Shown in pieces: positions 42,201 to 51,404 of a stretch of DNA of 64,000 bases (its first letter is position 1; each line of letters begins with the position of its first letter). Under the pieces are notes generated by a model. The model was given only the letters and a program-made list of their open reading frames with translations, was not told the origin of the DNA and did no database searches. This DNA is from Brumimicrobium sp964585545 (GTDB lineage: Bacteria; Bacteroidota; Bacteroidia; Flavobacteriales_D; Crocinitomicaceae): NCBI GenBank assembly GCA_964585545.1, contig CAZPDT010000001.1, forward strand, positions 62,001-126,000, given 5' to 3'. The position numbers and the translations under genes are program-made.

Positions 42201-42583
42201 GTGGTACATTCCTTGGAGGTGTATGGGCCAATGAATCTTGGGGAAGATATTGGGGATGGGACCCTAAAGAAGTGTGGGCTCTCGTTTCAATGCTTGTTTA
42301 TGCTGTTATAATTCACTTCCGCTTGATTCCGAAATTAAGCAATCGATTCTTGTTTAATGTCTTGAGCTTGTGGGGTTATGCAGCTATATTGTTTACTTTC
42401 TTTGGGGTTAACTTTATTCTCGTTGGATTGCATTCCTACGCCCAAGGTGATGGTGTAGCCGAATGGCCAACAGGTGTAATTGTTGCTTTAGTTGCTTTCT
42501 CGATCTTTACTTTGGGAATAATCATTAAATACCTATTAGACAATAAGCATAATAAGAATAAAGAAATCCAAGAAGCCCATTAA
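39269..42583 (+). CDS. ccsBA: Fused CcsB-CcsA (ResB-ResC) cytochrome c synthase
   Basis: A 1104-residue membrane protein of the system II cytochrome c maturation pathway. The N-terminal ResB/CcsB part has membrane helices in the first 100 residues and near 450, flanking a periplasmic domain. A second periplasmic stretch (about 500-790) contains a His-rich DAHSHDHNHAQG segment. The C-terminal CcsA part has about eight helices and the heme-handling tryptophan motif WGRYWGWDPKEVWAL. Conserved His residues such as in FVVHGIG and the HxxxxxG regions of CcsA would ligate heme. It attaches heme to CxxCH apocytochromes on the periplasmic side. Confidence 0.95.
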   Translation: MINKIIKFLFSMKMMAIEMTIFAVAIGWATFVESDYGTPASKIAVYNSTWFAILLFHLFIILIVNIINYKMYRKEKWPTFLFHIAFLIIIIGAGITRYIGFEGQIRIGVGETSDVMYTTTPYLIIKANDQVNQFTYDEKEWQSEGVENPFSFSFQLPNQKKINVDYVSYKEDLVDSLVESDNGRNALNLVIQGQDKFVFQGQQGMLGGVNFSFDSKKETRPGIRVTDKNGKLYIRSAAPFEIVDMTSLSKEDRMSGDIDSSAISLIPADTLVPFQTFKLYKIGKESVMFKAYRKNVEKKKVKASTKGEGENYLTIQISTDSEKKIVSMAGGASHIMDKQYFQFGGLNFEVGYGAKPKKIPFALRCNDFQLDKYPGSSMPSSYASEVTVIDTVNGVEHDQRIFMNHFMDYGGYRFFQSSYFPDESGTILSVNYDYWGSLITYIGYFLMGLGMFISIFNPKGRIAELNNLIKKSRTNRRKMLKTIVLLVGLGISGWSYGQVYSTYSSQKEQKEAAIDRATALDAHSHDHNHAQGAKNHVPPKIVKREVKYLTVDQADELNDLLVQDYDGRIIPFNTLADKLLRKIYRDDHFQGKNAVQTIVAMHLYGSGGWNDVKIISVSHKIRDELGTGKYASIDDLEDETRNFKWLKEYQEAYEKSDAHKNEFDKQLIKLGERYRVVKEIFKFRYFRVIPIPDDDNAKWVWPFSKELLDQDQKVNALTLNLLRSLFLVSQDSIQFSDAEQYLKPLKEYQWKELRAYEAAHPEVRPLTHNHVNIEIMYNKLKIFDKIQSLYFLFGFVLLILFFIRTLVRPTIRSESIIKKISYPFIGAAILVFVVHGIGLGMRWYITGHAPWSDGYEAVVFISWATILAGLFFVRKNPAVIAVTILLAGLMLFVTQLNMLDPEITPLEPVLKSYWLMIHVAVITSSYGFLGVSAVLGLLNMFLYLFKTENNKKRLQMNIVELTSISEMVMIIGLFMLSCGTFLGGVWANESWGRYWGWDPKEVWALVSMLVYAVIIHFRLIPKLSNRFLFNVLSLWGYAAILFTFFGVNFILVGLHSYAQGDGVAEWPTGVIVALVAFSIFTLGIIIKYLLDNKHNKNKEIQEAH

Positions 42584-42596
42584 AAGAATATGTATT

Positions 42597-43322
42597 ATGT
42601 CGAAAAAGGTTGACATATTAGCAATTGGAGCCCATCCTGATGATATTGAATTATCGGCAGGAGGAACAATTATAAAAAGTGTAAAACAAGGCAAAAAAGT
42701 CGCCATTGTTGATTTAACTCAAGGTGAGTTGGGCTCTCGAGGAACAATTGAAACCCGATACGAAGAGGCAGGAAATGCTACTAAAATTATGGGTGTTGAT
42801 TTTCGGGAGAACCTGAAATTGGCAGATGGATTTTTTTGTGAGGATAAGCAAAGTCTTTTGAGGTTGATTATAGCCATTCGTAAATATCAACCCAATATTG
42901 TTTTGGCAAATGCAATAGCGGATAGACATCCCGACCATGGCAGGGCTAGTGATTTTATTTCAAGAGCTTGTTTTTTATCTGGATTAATAAAGATCGAGAC
43001 AAAGGACAAGGGGATTGTTCAGGAAAAATGGAGACCCAAGGCAGTTTACCATTATATCCAAGACAGATACATAAAACCTGATTTTATTGTTGACGTTTCT
43101 GCCGTTAAAAATCAGAAATTCAAGGCGATTTTAGCCTATAAAACGCAGTTTTATCAAAAGGGCACACAAGAAGGCCCTGATACACCTATTTCAGGAGAAG
43201 ATTTTTTGGCTTCTCTTGAAGCAAGATTGGTGCAATTTGGAAGAGAAATAGGTGTGGAATACGGAGAGGGTTTTGTTTCCGAAAGAACGATAGGAATAGA
43301 TGATATTGAATTGTTGCTTTAA
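42597..43322 (+). CDS. bshB1: Bacillithiol biosynthesis deacetylase BshB1
   Basis: A 241-residue LmbE/PIG-L-family zinc deacetylase. The metal site AIGAHPDDIELSAGG (His, Asp, Asp) is near the N-terminus and ADRHPDHGRAS supplies the third ligand. The C-terminal YKTQFYQKG..EGPDTPISGEDF and FGREIGVEYGEGF segments are those of BshB1. It removes the acetyl group from GlcNAc-malate, the second step of bacillithiol synthesis. bshA and bshC are not nearby. It begins 13 bp after ccsBA. Confidence 0.93.
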   Translation: MSKKVDILAIGAHPDDIELSAGGTIIKSVKQGKKVAIVDLTQGELGSRGTIETRYEEAGNATKIMGVDFRENLKLADGFFCEDKQSLLRLIIAIRKYQPNIVLANAIADRHPDHGRASDFISRACFLSGLIKIETKDKGIVQEKWRPKAVYHYIQDRYIKPDFIVDVSAVKNQKFKAILAYKTQFYQKGTQEGPDTPISGEDFLASLEARLVQFGREIGVEYGEGFVSERTIGIDDIELLL

Positions 43323-43363
43323 TTGTTTATAAACATTGTTGCTTTTAACACTTGAATTATTAT

Positions 43364-44506
43364 ATGGGAAATAAATTAAATAAAAAAATCCTCTTCCTTC
43401 CAAGTTGGTATCCGAGCAAAGATAATTTAACACTGGGTAATTTTGTAAAAAAACATGTTGAAATAGCCAATGATGTTGCTGAAATAGATGTTCTTTATGC
43501 CATCTCAAGTGCTGCGATAGATAAAACGATTATTGATGACCAATTGATGAACGGCGTAAGAACCGTAATCGTTTATTATCCCAAACAGAAATCAAAATTC
43601 CCTATAATAAAATCTATAGTCAAGAAAAACGCTTACTTGGAGGCTTTAAAACAAGGCTATAAACACTTAAATAAAGTTTATGACTTTGTTCATTTAAACA
43701 TCACCTTTCCAGCAGGAATGTTTGCCCAATGGATAAAAAAGAGTTACGGAATACCGTATATCCTTACTGAACATTGGACGGGGTTTTTACCCCAAAATCC
43801 TGTTTTTGATCGTTTTCCTTTCCATTTAAAGAAAAAATACAAAAGTATATTGGTTGATGCAGATAGAGTATATACAGTGTCAGATCATTTGGGGCAAGCA
43901 ATACTCAATAAAGGATTGATTGAAAAGTATGAAGTCATTCACAATGTAGTGTCCACAGATTACTTTTATCCAGTGAAGCAAAAAAGGGATGAAGACGCTC
44001 CTGTAAGGTTCATTCATGTCTCTACTTGTAATGATGAACACAAGAATATTTCAGGTATGCTTAGGGTGTTTGGCAAACTGCAACATGACTTTATTCTTCA
44101 TGTTATTACAGAAGGAGCAGAGGAGGAGATCTGGAAGGCAATCGATAAGTTCAATATTGCACAAGAAAAGTGCATTGTAGAAAGTCAAAAAACAGCGAAG
44201 GAAGTGGGCGAAGCAATGCGTTTAGCAGATTGTTTGGTGTTGTTCAGTAACTATGAAACATTCTCTGTTGTTCTGGCTGAGGCGTGGTCGACTGGAATTC
44301 CTGTTATCTATACAAAATGCGGTGGTCTAACAGAAATCAACAACCCCGATTTAGGAGTGCAATTAACTATTGGAGATGAAGCTGCACTGTTGAAATCTTT
44401 AAATGAGTTTGAAAAGTCGAGTTATTCAACCCAAACGATTGCTCAATTTGGAGCACAATTTTCGTCTCCCGTTTTAAGAGAGTTTTTTCGAAAGATATAT
44501 GAATAG
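43364..44506 (+). CDS. Family 4 glycosyltransferase (GT-B)
   Basis: A 380-residue GT-B fold enzyme. The N-terminal half starts with ILFLPSWYPSKDNLTLGNFVKKH (acceptor side); the C-terminal half carries FIHVSTCNDEHKNISGMLRVF and the donor-site EX7E-like region NYETFSVVLAEAWSTGIPVIYTKCGGLTEI. The sugar and acceptor are unknown; likely LPS, exopolysaccharide or protein glycosylation. Despite its position after bshB1, it lacks the specific look of BshA, and I do not assign it. ATG 43364 is preferred over a TTG 12 bp earlier. Confidence 0.88.
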   Translation: MGNKLNKKILFLPSWYPSKDNLTLGNFVKKHVEIANDVAEIDVLYAISSAAIDKTIIDDQLMNGVRTVIVYYPKQKSKFPIIKSIVKKNAYLEALKQGYKHLNKVYDFVHLNITFPAGMFAQWIKKSYGIPYILTEHWTGFLPQNPVFDRFPFHLKKKYKSILVDADRVYTVSDHLGQAILNKGLIEKYEVIHNVVSTDYFYPVKQKRDEDAPVRFIHVSTCNDEHKNISGMLRVFGKLQHDFILHVITEGAEEEIWKAIDKFNIAQEKCIVESQKTAKEVGEAMRLADCLVLFSNYETFSVVLAEAWSTGIPVIYTKCGGLTEINNPDLGVQLTIGDEAALLKSLNEFEKSSYSTQTIAQFGAQFSSPVLREFFRKIYE

Positions 44507-44697
44507 TTCTGATTAGCATTTAATCGTCTATATTTGGGTTATTGGGTTTTTCTGATAAATCTTGATGAATAGACTTGATTGTAGTGCAGGTTGATAATGA
44601 GGATTTTAATAAAGTTTAAAAAAGATGATTTTTCAGTAAAAATTCTTTTGTTTAATAAAAATTATATACTTTTATCGGAAACTAAATTATATTTAAA

Positions 44698-46434
44698 ATG
44701 AAAAAAATTATACTTTTATTTACAGGACTGCTGTTTGTAGGGTTTACCTATTCACAGGTTATTTTCTCTGGTGTTAGTCCAGCCAGTATTCAAGGAAACT
44801 ATGGTATGACTTATGGCGAACCTAGTGGTGGCTGGGGAAGCGTGGATCTTGCCGACACAACAATCCAAGATACGCTAGTTAAGTATTTAGACGATGATTT
44901 AGGATGTACTGGAGCAACCAATGGTGTGGATTTAGACGGGCATATTGCCATTCTCTATCGTGGAGATTGTGAATTTGGTGTGAAAACTCAAAATGCCGAG
45001 CTTGCGGGGGCTATCGCCTTGGTGATTATTAATAATATACCGGGAGCACCAGTTGGAATGGCACCAGGAACTGCAGGAGGTAATGTTAGCATCCCTGTAG
45101 TGATGATTTCTGACGCTGATGGAGCAACGTTGATGACAGAAATGGATAACGGCCCTGTCGTTGTCTTTATTGGTAATAAGAATGGTTATTACCAAAATGA
45201 TGTAGGGATGGGGATTGGCGACTTCTTGCGCCCACAGTTTTCTTCTATACCTTCTGCTATAGCAACTGATGGTACTGAATACCCAGTTGACCTTGGAGCC
45301 AAAATATACAATTACGGATCTCTAGATCAAGACAATGTGTTTTTACAATGTGTGATTACATACCAAGGAGATACTGTTTATAATGAGTCAACAACGCCCA
45401 TTGTCTTATTTCAATCTGGAGATAGTGCAGAATTATCTCTCCCTCCTTATGAGCCAGCAACATGGGAAGAAGGGTATTATAAATTAGATTATTATGTAGA
45501 AAGCGATGCTCAAGATGATTATGATTTTGACAATTCATATGAATCTGATTTTGTAATTAGTCCTACTGAATATTCATTTGCTTCTATGGATCCAAATACA
45601 TTCTTGCCCAATAACACAGGGGGAAGTAGAGCGATTAATCCGCAAAGTAATGAGCCTACTGATAATTATGCAGCCTGTATTGCATTTCAAGATCCTAACG
45701 CAAGTAGATTGGCACCGCAAGCAATGTCATTTATGGCAATCAAAGGTAGCGATGCCTTAGATTCTACACTTATTGGAGAATCAGTACTACTGAATGTATA
45801 TGAATACAATGACAATTTTGTAGACGTTACAGCAAATGGCTTTAACAATCCTATCCAAAGCCTTAACGAAATAATGACGAAGGAATATATTTATGGAACG
45901 GATTTGTCAGATTCTACCGTTACAGTACCATTTGCAAATGAGGATATCGTACCTTTGGTTGATAATCAACGTTATTTGTTCTGCATAACTTCATATAATA
46001 AATATGTATACTTTGGAACTGATTCAAAAAGGGACTACAGCAGAAACTTTGACTATTATAAGCAACCAATGTTCCCTGTAGGTGAGTCTTCAAGTTTTAA
46101 CCCGAATGGATTTGGTCCAACAACTGTACAAAGTATTTCAGTTACTCTTATAGACGCAAACTCTGTTGGCCTAGAAAAAGAAGCTATGGAAATCAATATG
46201 AATGTGTATCCTTCTCCTGCTTCTGATCAATTGAATGTAGCGTTTAATGATAATAAAGTAAATAAAGTTGAGTTGATTAACACTATGGGGCAAACCATAA
46301 AAACCCAAGATGTTAAAGGAGGCGCTACGAGCACAACTTTAAATGTAAGTAGTGTTGAAGACGGTGTGTATATGGTGAAAGTTTATTTAACAAATAAATT
46401 AACACATGTAATGCGCGTTGTTGTGAGTCACTAA
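44698..46434 (+). CDS. Secreted PA-domain protein with T9SS sorting domain
   Basis: A 578-residue protein with a signal peptide (to about residue 19, SQ cleavage). A protease-associated (PA) domain lies at about 60-160: GHIAILYRGDCEFGVKTQNAELAGAIALVIINNIPG then ISIPVVMIS-like SIPVVMISDADGATLM. No peptidase domain is present, so it is not itself a protease; the PA domain here may bind ligands or partners. The central part is beta-rich. The C-terminal 80 residues (MNVYPSPASDQLNVAF, KVELINTMGQTIKTQDV, GVYMVKVYL) are a type A T9SS sorting domain. Monocistronic, with a strong terminator. Confidence 0.9.
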   Translation: MKKIILLFTGLLFVGFTYSQVIFSGVSPASIQGNYGMTYGEPSGGWGSVDLADTTIQDTLVKYLDDDLGCTGATNGVDLDGHIAILYRGDCEFGVKTQNAELAGAIALVIINNIPGAPVGMAPGTAGGNVSIPVVMISDADGATLMTEMDNGPVVVFIGNKNGYYQNDVGMGIGDFLRPQFSSIPSAIATDGTEYPVDLGAKIYNYGSLDQDNVFLQCVITYQGDTVYNESTTPIVLFQSGDSAELSLPPYEPATWEEGYYKLDYYVESDAQDDYDFDNSYESDFVISPTEYSFASMDPNTFLPNNTGGSRAINPQSNEPTDNYAACIAFQDPNASRLAPQAMSFMAIKGSDALDSTLIGESVLLNVYEYNDNFVDVTANGFNNPIQSLNEIMTKEYIYGTDLSDSTVTVPFANEDIVPLVDNQRYLFCITSYNKYVYFGTDSKRDYSRNFDYYKQPMFPVGESSSFNPNGFGPTTVQSISVTLIDANSVGLEKEAMEINMNVYPSPASDQLNVAFNDNKVNKVELINTMGQTIKTQDVKGGATSTTLNVSSVEDGVYMVKVYLTNKLTHVMRVVVSH

Positions 46435-46454
46435 CATTCACAATTTAAATATTC

Positions 46455-46486
46455 AAAAGGGCAGTTGTTGACAACTGCCCTTTTTT
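46455..46486 (+). terminator. Rho-independent terminator after the PA-domain gene
   Basis: Perfect 14-bp stem AAAAGGGCAGTTGT / ACAACTGCCCTTTT with a 2-nt loop, then T residues. The A/T symmetry could stop transcription from both directions. Confidence 0.9.
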
Positions 46487-46620
46487 AATGGTTACTTTTT
46501 CGAGTGAATCAATTTAATTGTTGTCAAAAAGTTATTTTTCTTTATGTAATTTGAAAGTTATCCTAATCTATTACAAGAAAGATTCCCTATTATTTACCCA
46601 TAAGATTGAAATTTTATATC

Positions 46621-46628
46621 TATTTTTG
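46621..46628 (+). promoter_or_regulatory. Possible second -7 element upstream of rpsL
   Basis: TATTTTTG matches TAnnTTTG, but the nearest TTG is only 12 bp upstream, so it is weaker than the promoter at 46762-46791. The rest of the 412-bp gap between the terminator and rpsL shows no gene. Confidence 0.3.
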
Positions 46629-46761
46629 CAGCCATCCAAGAAATAGGGTAATAGGCTGTTATTTAACAAGGTAATGTTAGGCTCAAATATATATAATATT
46701 GTGCCAAAAAAAATAGTTAACACAACTTTGTTAAAAATCAGCAACTTTTCTCGATTATTTA

Positions 46762-46791
46762 TTGGATTCTAAAATTAAATATATATTTTTG
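46762..46791 (+). promoter_or_regulatory. Main promoter of the ribosomal super-operon
   Basis: TTG at 46762-46764, 19-bp spacer, TATTTTTG at 46784-46791, matching the Bacteroidota consensus exactly. The leader to the rpsL ATG would be about 50 nt. Confidence 0.75.
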
Positions 46792-46846
46792 CACCCCTCA
46801 AAGTGTATTTTGAGATTATTATTTATTGTAAAATTAAAGAAAAAGT

Positions 46847-47221
46847 ATGCCAACTATTCAACAGTTAGTTCGCAAAGGCAGAACAGCGCCGGTTAAGAAA
46901 GTCAAGTCAGCTGCACTTGATGCTTGCCCACAGCGTAAAGGAGTATGTGTGCGTGTGTACACCACTACACCTAAGAAGCCCAACTCAGCAATGAGAAAAG
47001 TGGCCCGTGTACGTTTAACAAACGGTAAAGAAGTTAACGCCTATATTGGTGGTGAAGGTCATAACCTTCAAGAGCACTCGATGGTATTGGTTCGTGGAGG
47101 AAGAGTAAAAGACCTTCCAGGAGTACGTTATCATATTGTTCGTGGAGCTGAAGATACCGCCGGTGTAGAAGGAAGAACACAACGCCGTTCAAAATATGGT
47201 ACAAAAAGACCTAAAAAATAA
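46847..47221 (+). CDS. rpsL: 30S ribosomal protein S12
   Basis: A 124-residue decoding-centre protein. TTTPKKPNSAMRK and GGRVKDLPGVRYH are intact: Lys43 and Lys88, the classic streptomycin-resistance positions, are wild type, and Asp89 is the usual methylthiolation site. First gene of the cluster, starting the str segment; rpsG follows after 9 bp. Confidence 0.98.
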   Translation: MPTIQQLVRKGRTAPVKKVKSAALDACPQRKGVCVRVYTTTPKKPNSAMRKVARVRLTNGKEVNAYIGGEGHNLQEHSMVLVRGGRVKDLPGVRYHIVRGAEDTAGVEGRTQRRSKYGTKRPKK

Positions 47222-47230
47222 ACGTAAGCT

Positions 47231-47701
47231 ATGAGAAGAAAAAAAGCAAAAAAGATACAGATCTTGCCAGATCCAAGATTCAATGATGTACAAGTTACAA
47301 AGTTCGTAAACAACTTGATGCTTCAAGGGAAAAAAAGTATAGCGTTTAAAATATTTTATGAAGCTATTGATAAGGTAGAAGAAAAGGTCGAAGGTCAAGA
47401 AGGAATAGAAGTGTTTAAAAAGGCAATTGAAAACATTACACCCAGCGTTGAAGTAAGAAGTAGACGAGTAGGAGGTGCAACTTTTCAAATACCTACACCT
47501 GTAAGAGAAGGAAGAAAACAATCATTGGCAATGAAGTGGTTGATTTCCTATTCCCGTAAAAGAAATGAAAAAACAATGGCCCAGCGCTTAGCGAATGAAA
47601 TTATCGCTGCTTCCAAAGAAGAAGGTGGCGCCTATAAAAAGAAAGAAGATACTTTGAGAATGGCAGAAGCAAATAAGGCATTTTCTCATTTTAGATTTTA
47701 A
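47231..47701 (+). CDS. rpsG: 30S ribosomal protein S7
   Basis: A 156-residue assembly initiator of the 30S head, binding the 3' domain of 16S rRNA near the E site. The conserved VRSRRVGGATFQIPTPVREGRK and the C-terminal RMAEANKAFSHFRF are present. The usual S7 C-terminal YRW-type end is here RF, in line with other Bacteroidota. Confidence 0.98.
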   Translation: MRRKKAKKIQILPDPRFNDVQVTKFVNNLMLQGKKSIAFKIFYEAIDKVEEKVEGQEGIEVFKKAIENITPSVEVRSRRVGGATFQIPTPVREGRKQSLAMKWLISYSRKRNEKTMAQRLANEIIAASKEEGGAYKKKEDTLRMAEANKAFSHFRF

Positions 47702-47712
47702 TTAGAGCAGAT

Positions 47713-49821
47713 ATGGCAAAAAGAGATTTAAAATTTACAAGGAATATCGGGATTATGGCTCACGTTGATGCTGGTAAAACAACAACTACGGAGCGTATTC
47801 TTTATTATACTGGAATCAGCCATAAAATTGGGGAAACCCATGATGGCGCAGCAGTTATGGACTGGATGGATCAGGAGCAGGAAAGAGGTATTACAATTAC
47901 GTCGGCTGCAACTACTGCATTTTGGAATTATAAAGAGAATAAATATAAAATTAATATTATTGATACACCAGGACACGTTGACTTTACTGTAGAGGTAGAG
48001 CGTTCTTTACGTGTTTTAGATGGTGCAATAGCATTGTTTTGTGCTGCATCAGGTGTTGAACCTCAGTCTGAGACAGTTTGGAGACAAGCTGATAAGTACG
48101 GTGTTCCAAGAATTGGATTTGTAAATAAGATGGACCGAATAGGTGCAGATTTTTTAGGAACTGTAAAACAGATTAAGGAAAGATTAGGTGGAAAACCTGT
48201 GCCCATTCAATTGCCTATTGGATCTGAGGATTCTTTTAAAGGTGTTGTTGATTTGCTTTTGAACAAAGCTTTTGTTTGGAATGAAGAAGATTTAGGGATG
48301 ACATGGTCCGAGATCGATATTCCAGAAGACATGAAAGCATCTGTTGAAGAGCACAGAAATGAATTGATTGAAGCTGTCGCAGAATCTGACGATGCTTTAA
48401 TGGAAAAGTTTTTTGACGATGCTGATTCAATTACAGAAGAAGAAATGATTGAAGCCATTAGGAAATCAACAATTAATATGGACATCACACCAATTATGTG
48501 TGGTTCTGCATTCAAAAATAAAGGGGTTCAAACGCTTTTAGATGCAGTTATGGCTTTCTTGCCTTCACCTTTAGATGTAGAAGCAATCGAAGGTACCAAT
48601 CCAACTACGGATGAGATTGAAAAGAGGCATCCAACCAATGATGATCCTATGTCTGCTTTAGCATTTAAAATTGCTACAGACCCTTTTGTTGGACGTTTGT
48701 GTTTTATTAGAACATATTCAGGAAAAATTGAAGCAGGATCTTATGTATACAATACACGTACAAATAAAAAGGAGCGAATTTCTCGCTTGTTCCAAATGCA
48801 TTCAAATAAACAAAATGCGATTGATGTTTTGGAATGTGGTGATATTGGTGCAGCTGTCGGATTTAAGGATATTCGTACAGGAGATACGCTTTGTGATGAG
48901 AAAAAACCAATTGTTTTGGAATCAATGGAATTCCCTGAGCCAGTAATTGGTGTAGCAATTGAGCCAAAAACAAAGGCTGATGTTGATCGTCTCTCTATTG
49001 GATTAAACAAATTGGCTGAAGAGGATCCAACTTTCCAAATCTCTACAGATGATGACTCTGGACAAACAATTATCTCCGGAATGGGTGAATTGCACCTTGA
49101 AGTTCTTGTTGAACGTTTAAAGCGTGAATTTAAAGTTGAGGTTACTGAAGGTGAGCCACAAGTTTCTTACAAAGAAAGAATTACTACGCCTACCGAGCAT
49201 AGAGAAATCTATAAGAAGCAATCAGGAGGTCGTGGTAAATTTGCAGATATTGTTGTTAAAATTTCTCCCCAAGAAGATGAGGAAAAAACAGGATTAGAAT
49301 TTATCAATAGTATTAAAGGAGGAAACGTACCTAAGGAATATATTCCGTCTGTTCAAAAAGGATTTGAAAATGCTATGAAAAATGGTGTTTTAGCAGGTTA
49401 CCCTATTGAATCTATGGTGGTGGAGTTGATTGATGGTTCTTTCCACGCAGTAGACTCCGATTCTTTATCTTTTGAGGTTGCGGCAAAAATGGCATATAGA
49501 AATGCTATTCCTAAGACAAACCCAGAACTTCTAGAGCCTATAATGAAACTTGAAGTAGTAACTCCAGAGGAAAATATGGGGGATGTAGTTGCAGACTTAA
49601 ATAGAAGACGTGGACAAATGCAAGGAATGGATGACCGTTCTGGAGCAAAAGTTGTTAAAGCGACTGTTCCTCTTTCTGAAATGTTTGGATATGTTACAAC
49701 TTTGAGGACTGTTTCTTCAGGTCGTGCAACTTCAACTATGGAGTTCTCGCACTTCGATGTTTGTCCAAAGAATATTGCAGACGCTGTTATCGCAAAAGTA
49801 AAAGGAAATGTTACCGCTTAA
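47713..49821 (+). CDS. fusA: Elongation factor G
   Basis: A 702-residue translocation GTPase. G1 is AHVDAGKTTTTERIL, G2 RGITITSAATT, G3 DTPGHVDFT and G4 NKMDR; domains II-V follow, with domain IV containing the GGRGKFAD segment. The His in the PGH motif needed for GTP hydrolysis is present. Unlike in Proteobacteria, no tuf gene follows; rpsJ comes 11 bp later. Confidence 0.98.
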   Translation: MAKRDLKFTRNIGIMAHVDAGKTTTTERILYYTGISHKIGETHDGAAVMDWMDQEQERGITITSAATTAFWNYKENKYKINIIDTPGHVDFTVEVERSLRVLDGAIALFCAASGVEPQSETVWRQADKYGVPRIGFVNKMDRIGADFLGTVKQIKERLGGKPVPIQLPIGSEDSFKGVVDLLLNKAFVWNEEDLGMTWSEIDIPEDMKASVEEHRNELIEAVAESDDALMEKFFDDADSITEEEMIEAIRKSTINMDITPIMCGSAFKNKGVQTLLDAVMAFLPSPLDVEAIEGTNPTTDEIEKRHPTNDDPMSALAFKIATDPFVGRLCFIRTYSGKIEAGSYVYNTRTNKKERISRLFQMHSNKQNAIDVLECGDIGAAVGFKDIRTGDTLCDEKKPIVLESMEFPEPVIGVAIEPKTKADVDRLSIGLNKLAEEDPTFQISTDDDSGQTIISGMGELHLEVLVERLKREFKVEVTEGEPQVSYKERITTPTEHREIYKKQSGGRGKFADIVVKISPQEDEEKTGLEFINSIKGGNVPKEYIPSVQKGFENAMKNGVLAGYPIESMVVELIDGSFHAVDSDSLSFEVAAKMAYRNAIPKTNPELLEPIMKLEVVTPEENMGDVVADLNRRRGQMQGMDDRSGAKVVKATVPLSEMFGYVTTLRTVSSGRATSTMEFSHFDVCPKNIADAVIAKVKGNVTA

Positions 49822-49832
49822 TTATATAAGTA

Positions 49833-50138
49833 ATGAATCAGAAAATTAGAATAAAATTAAAGTCTTACGATTACAACTTAGTAGATAAATCTGCTGAAAA
49901 AATCGTTAAAACAGTAAAAACAACTGGTGCTGTAGTTAGTGGTCCAATTCCGCTTCCAACACACAAAAGAATTTATACTGTGTTGAAATCACCACATGTT
50001 AACAAAAAAGCACGTGAGCAGTTTGAACTTTGTTCATACAAAAGGCTACTAGATATCTATAGTTCTTCTTCTAAGACAGTAGATGCACTTATGCGCCTTG
50101 AGTTGCCAAGTGGTGTTGATGTAGAAATTAAAGTTTAA
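49833..50138 (+). CDS. rpsJ: 30S ribosomal protein S10
   Basis: A 101-residue 30S head protein that in other bacteria also binds NusB in antitermination. IRIKLKSYDYNLVDKSAEKIV and GPIPLPTHKRIYTVLKSPHVNKKAREQFE are canonical. It opens the S10 segment of the cluster without a visible new promoter. Confidence 0.98.
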   Translation: MNQKIRIKLKSYDYNLVDKSAEKIVKTVKTTGAVVSGPIPLPTHKRIYTVLKSPHVNKKAREQFELCSYKRLLDIYSSSSKTVDALMRLELPSGVDVEIKV

Positions 50139-50156
50139 TTATTAATAAAGTAAAGA

Positions 50157-50771
50157 ATGCCAGGAATTATTGGAAGAAAAGTCGGAATGACTAGCGTTTA
50201 TAGTGTCGAGGGTAAGGCAACGCCATGCACGGTTATTGAAGCTGGTCCTTGTGTTGTAACACAAGTTAAGACAAGTGATCGTGATGGTTACGATGCTGTT
50301 CAACTCGGATACGGAGAACGTAAAGAAAAAAATACTCCGAATGCACTTAAAGGCCATTTTAAGAAAGCTAAAACAACACCGAAAAGTGAATTGATTGAGT
50401 TTAAAAGCTTTGATGGTGAACTAAAGGTTGGAGAGGTTGTCAAAACAGATATTTTTAGTGAAGGTCAATTTGTTGATATTTCAGGAACAACAAAAGGAAA
50501 GGGATTTCAAGGGGTTGTAAGACGTCATGGATTTTCAGGTTCTGAATCTACTCACGGTCAACAAAGCATGAGCCGAGCACCAGGATCAATTGGTATGGCT
50601 TCTACTCCCAGTCGTGTTTTTAAAGGAAAACGCATGGCTGGACAAATGGGGAATACTAGAGTTACTATTCAAAACCTAATGGTGATGAAAGTGCTTGCTG
50701 ATAAAAACATCCTCGTAGTTAAAGGTTCCATACCCGGAGCTAAAGGTTCAACTGTAATAATTGAGAATTAA
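50157..50771 (+). CDS. rplC: 50S ribosomal protein L3
   Basis: A 204-residue early assembly protein of the 50S subunit whose loop reaches the peptidyl-transferase centre. It starts GIIGRKVGMTSVY and has KGKGFQGVVRRHGF and SIGMASTPSRVFKGKRMAGQMG, where the Gln of GQMG is the site methylated by PrmB in other bacteria. It abuts rplD with no gap. Confidence 0.97.
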   Translation: MPGIIGRKVGMTSVYSVEGKATPCTVIEAGPCVVTQVKTSDRDGYDAVQLGYGERKEKNTPNALKGHFKKAKTTPKSELIEFKSFDGELKVGEVVKTDIFSEGQFVDISGTTKGKGFQGVVRRHGFSGSESTHGQQSMSRAPGSIGMASTPSRVFKGKRMAGQMGNTRVTIQNLMVMKVLADKNILVVKGSIPGAKGSTVIIEN

Positions 50772-51398
50772 ATGGAAGCAAAAGTTTTAGATACTAAAGG
50801 GAAAGCAACTACAGATAAAATTACTCTTTCTGATTCAATTTACAAAATTGAACCTAACGATCATGCAATTTACTTGGACGTTAAGCAACATCTTGCAAAT
50901 AAACGTCAAGGTACGCATAAGGCAAAAGAAAGAGCTGATATTACCGGTAGTACAAAGAAAATAAAGAAACAAAAAGGAACTGGAACTGCTCGTGCAGGCT
51001 CTATTAAAAGTCCTATTTTCCGTGGAGGAGGTCGCGTATTTGGACCACGTCCTAGAAATTATAGTTTCAAGTTAAATACAAAATTGAAGCAATTGGCAAG
51101 ACGGTCTGCGCTATCCTATAAAGCTAAAGAAAAAGATATCTTGGTTGTTGATGGATTGTCATTTGATGCGCCTAAGACTAAAGATTTTAAATCTGTTTTA
51201 TCTGCATTGAAATTAGACGGTGAGAAAGTATTGGTAATTGTAGGTAATGAAAACAACAATACATTTAAATCTGCAAGAAATATCAAATCAATTAAGGTAG
51301 TTCCTGCAGACTCACTTAACACTTATGATGTGTTGAATGCAAAAAAAGTGATGATTGCTAAAGAAGCAGTTGGAATTATTGATAAGATTTTAAACTAA
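50772..51398 (+). CDS. rplD: 50S ribosomal protein L4
   Basis: A 208-residue protein lining the exit tunnel. The extended loop KKQKGTGTARAGSIKSPIFRGGGRVFGPRPRNY is intact and contains the macrolide-relevant KGTGTARAG segment in wild-type form. The ATG directly follows the rplC stop, so translation is probably coupled. L4 feedback control of the S10 operon, known in gammaproteobacteria, cannot be judged here. Confidence 0.97.
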   Translation: MEAKVLDTKGKATTDKITLSDSIYKIEPNDHAIYLDVKQHLANKRQGTHKAKERADITGSTKKIKKQKGTGTARAGSIKSPIFRGGGRVFGPRPRNYSFKLNTKLKQLARRSALSYKAKEKDILVVDGLSFDAPKTKDFKSVLSALKLDGEKVLVIVGNENNNTFKSARNIKSIKVVPADSLNTYDVLNAKKVMIAKEAVGIIDKILN

Positions 51399-51404
51399 TT
51401 GGTG

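Noticed and set aside
46629..46720. Checked for a tRNA or small structured RNA between the terminator and rpsL
   Set aside because: No cloverleaf arms or conserved TTCGA-type loop could be found.
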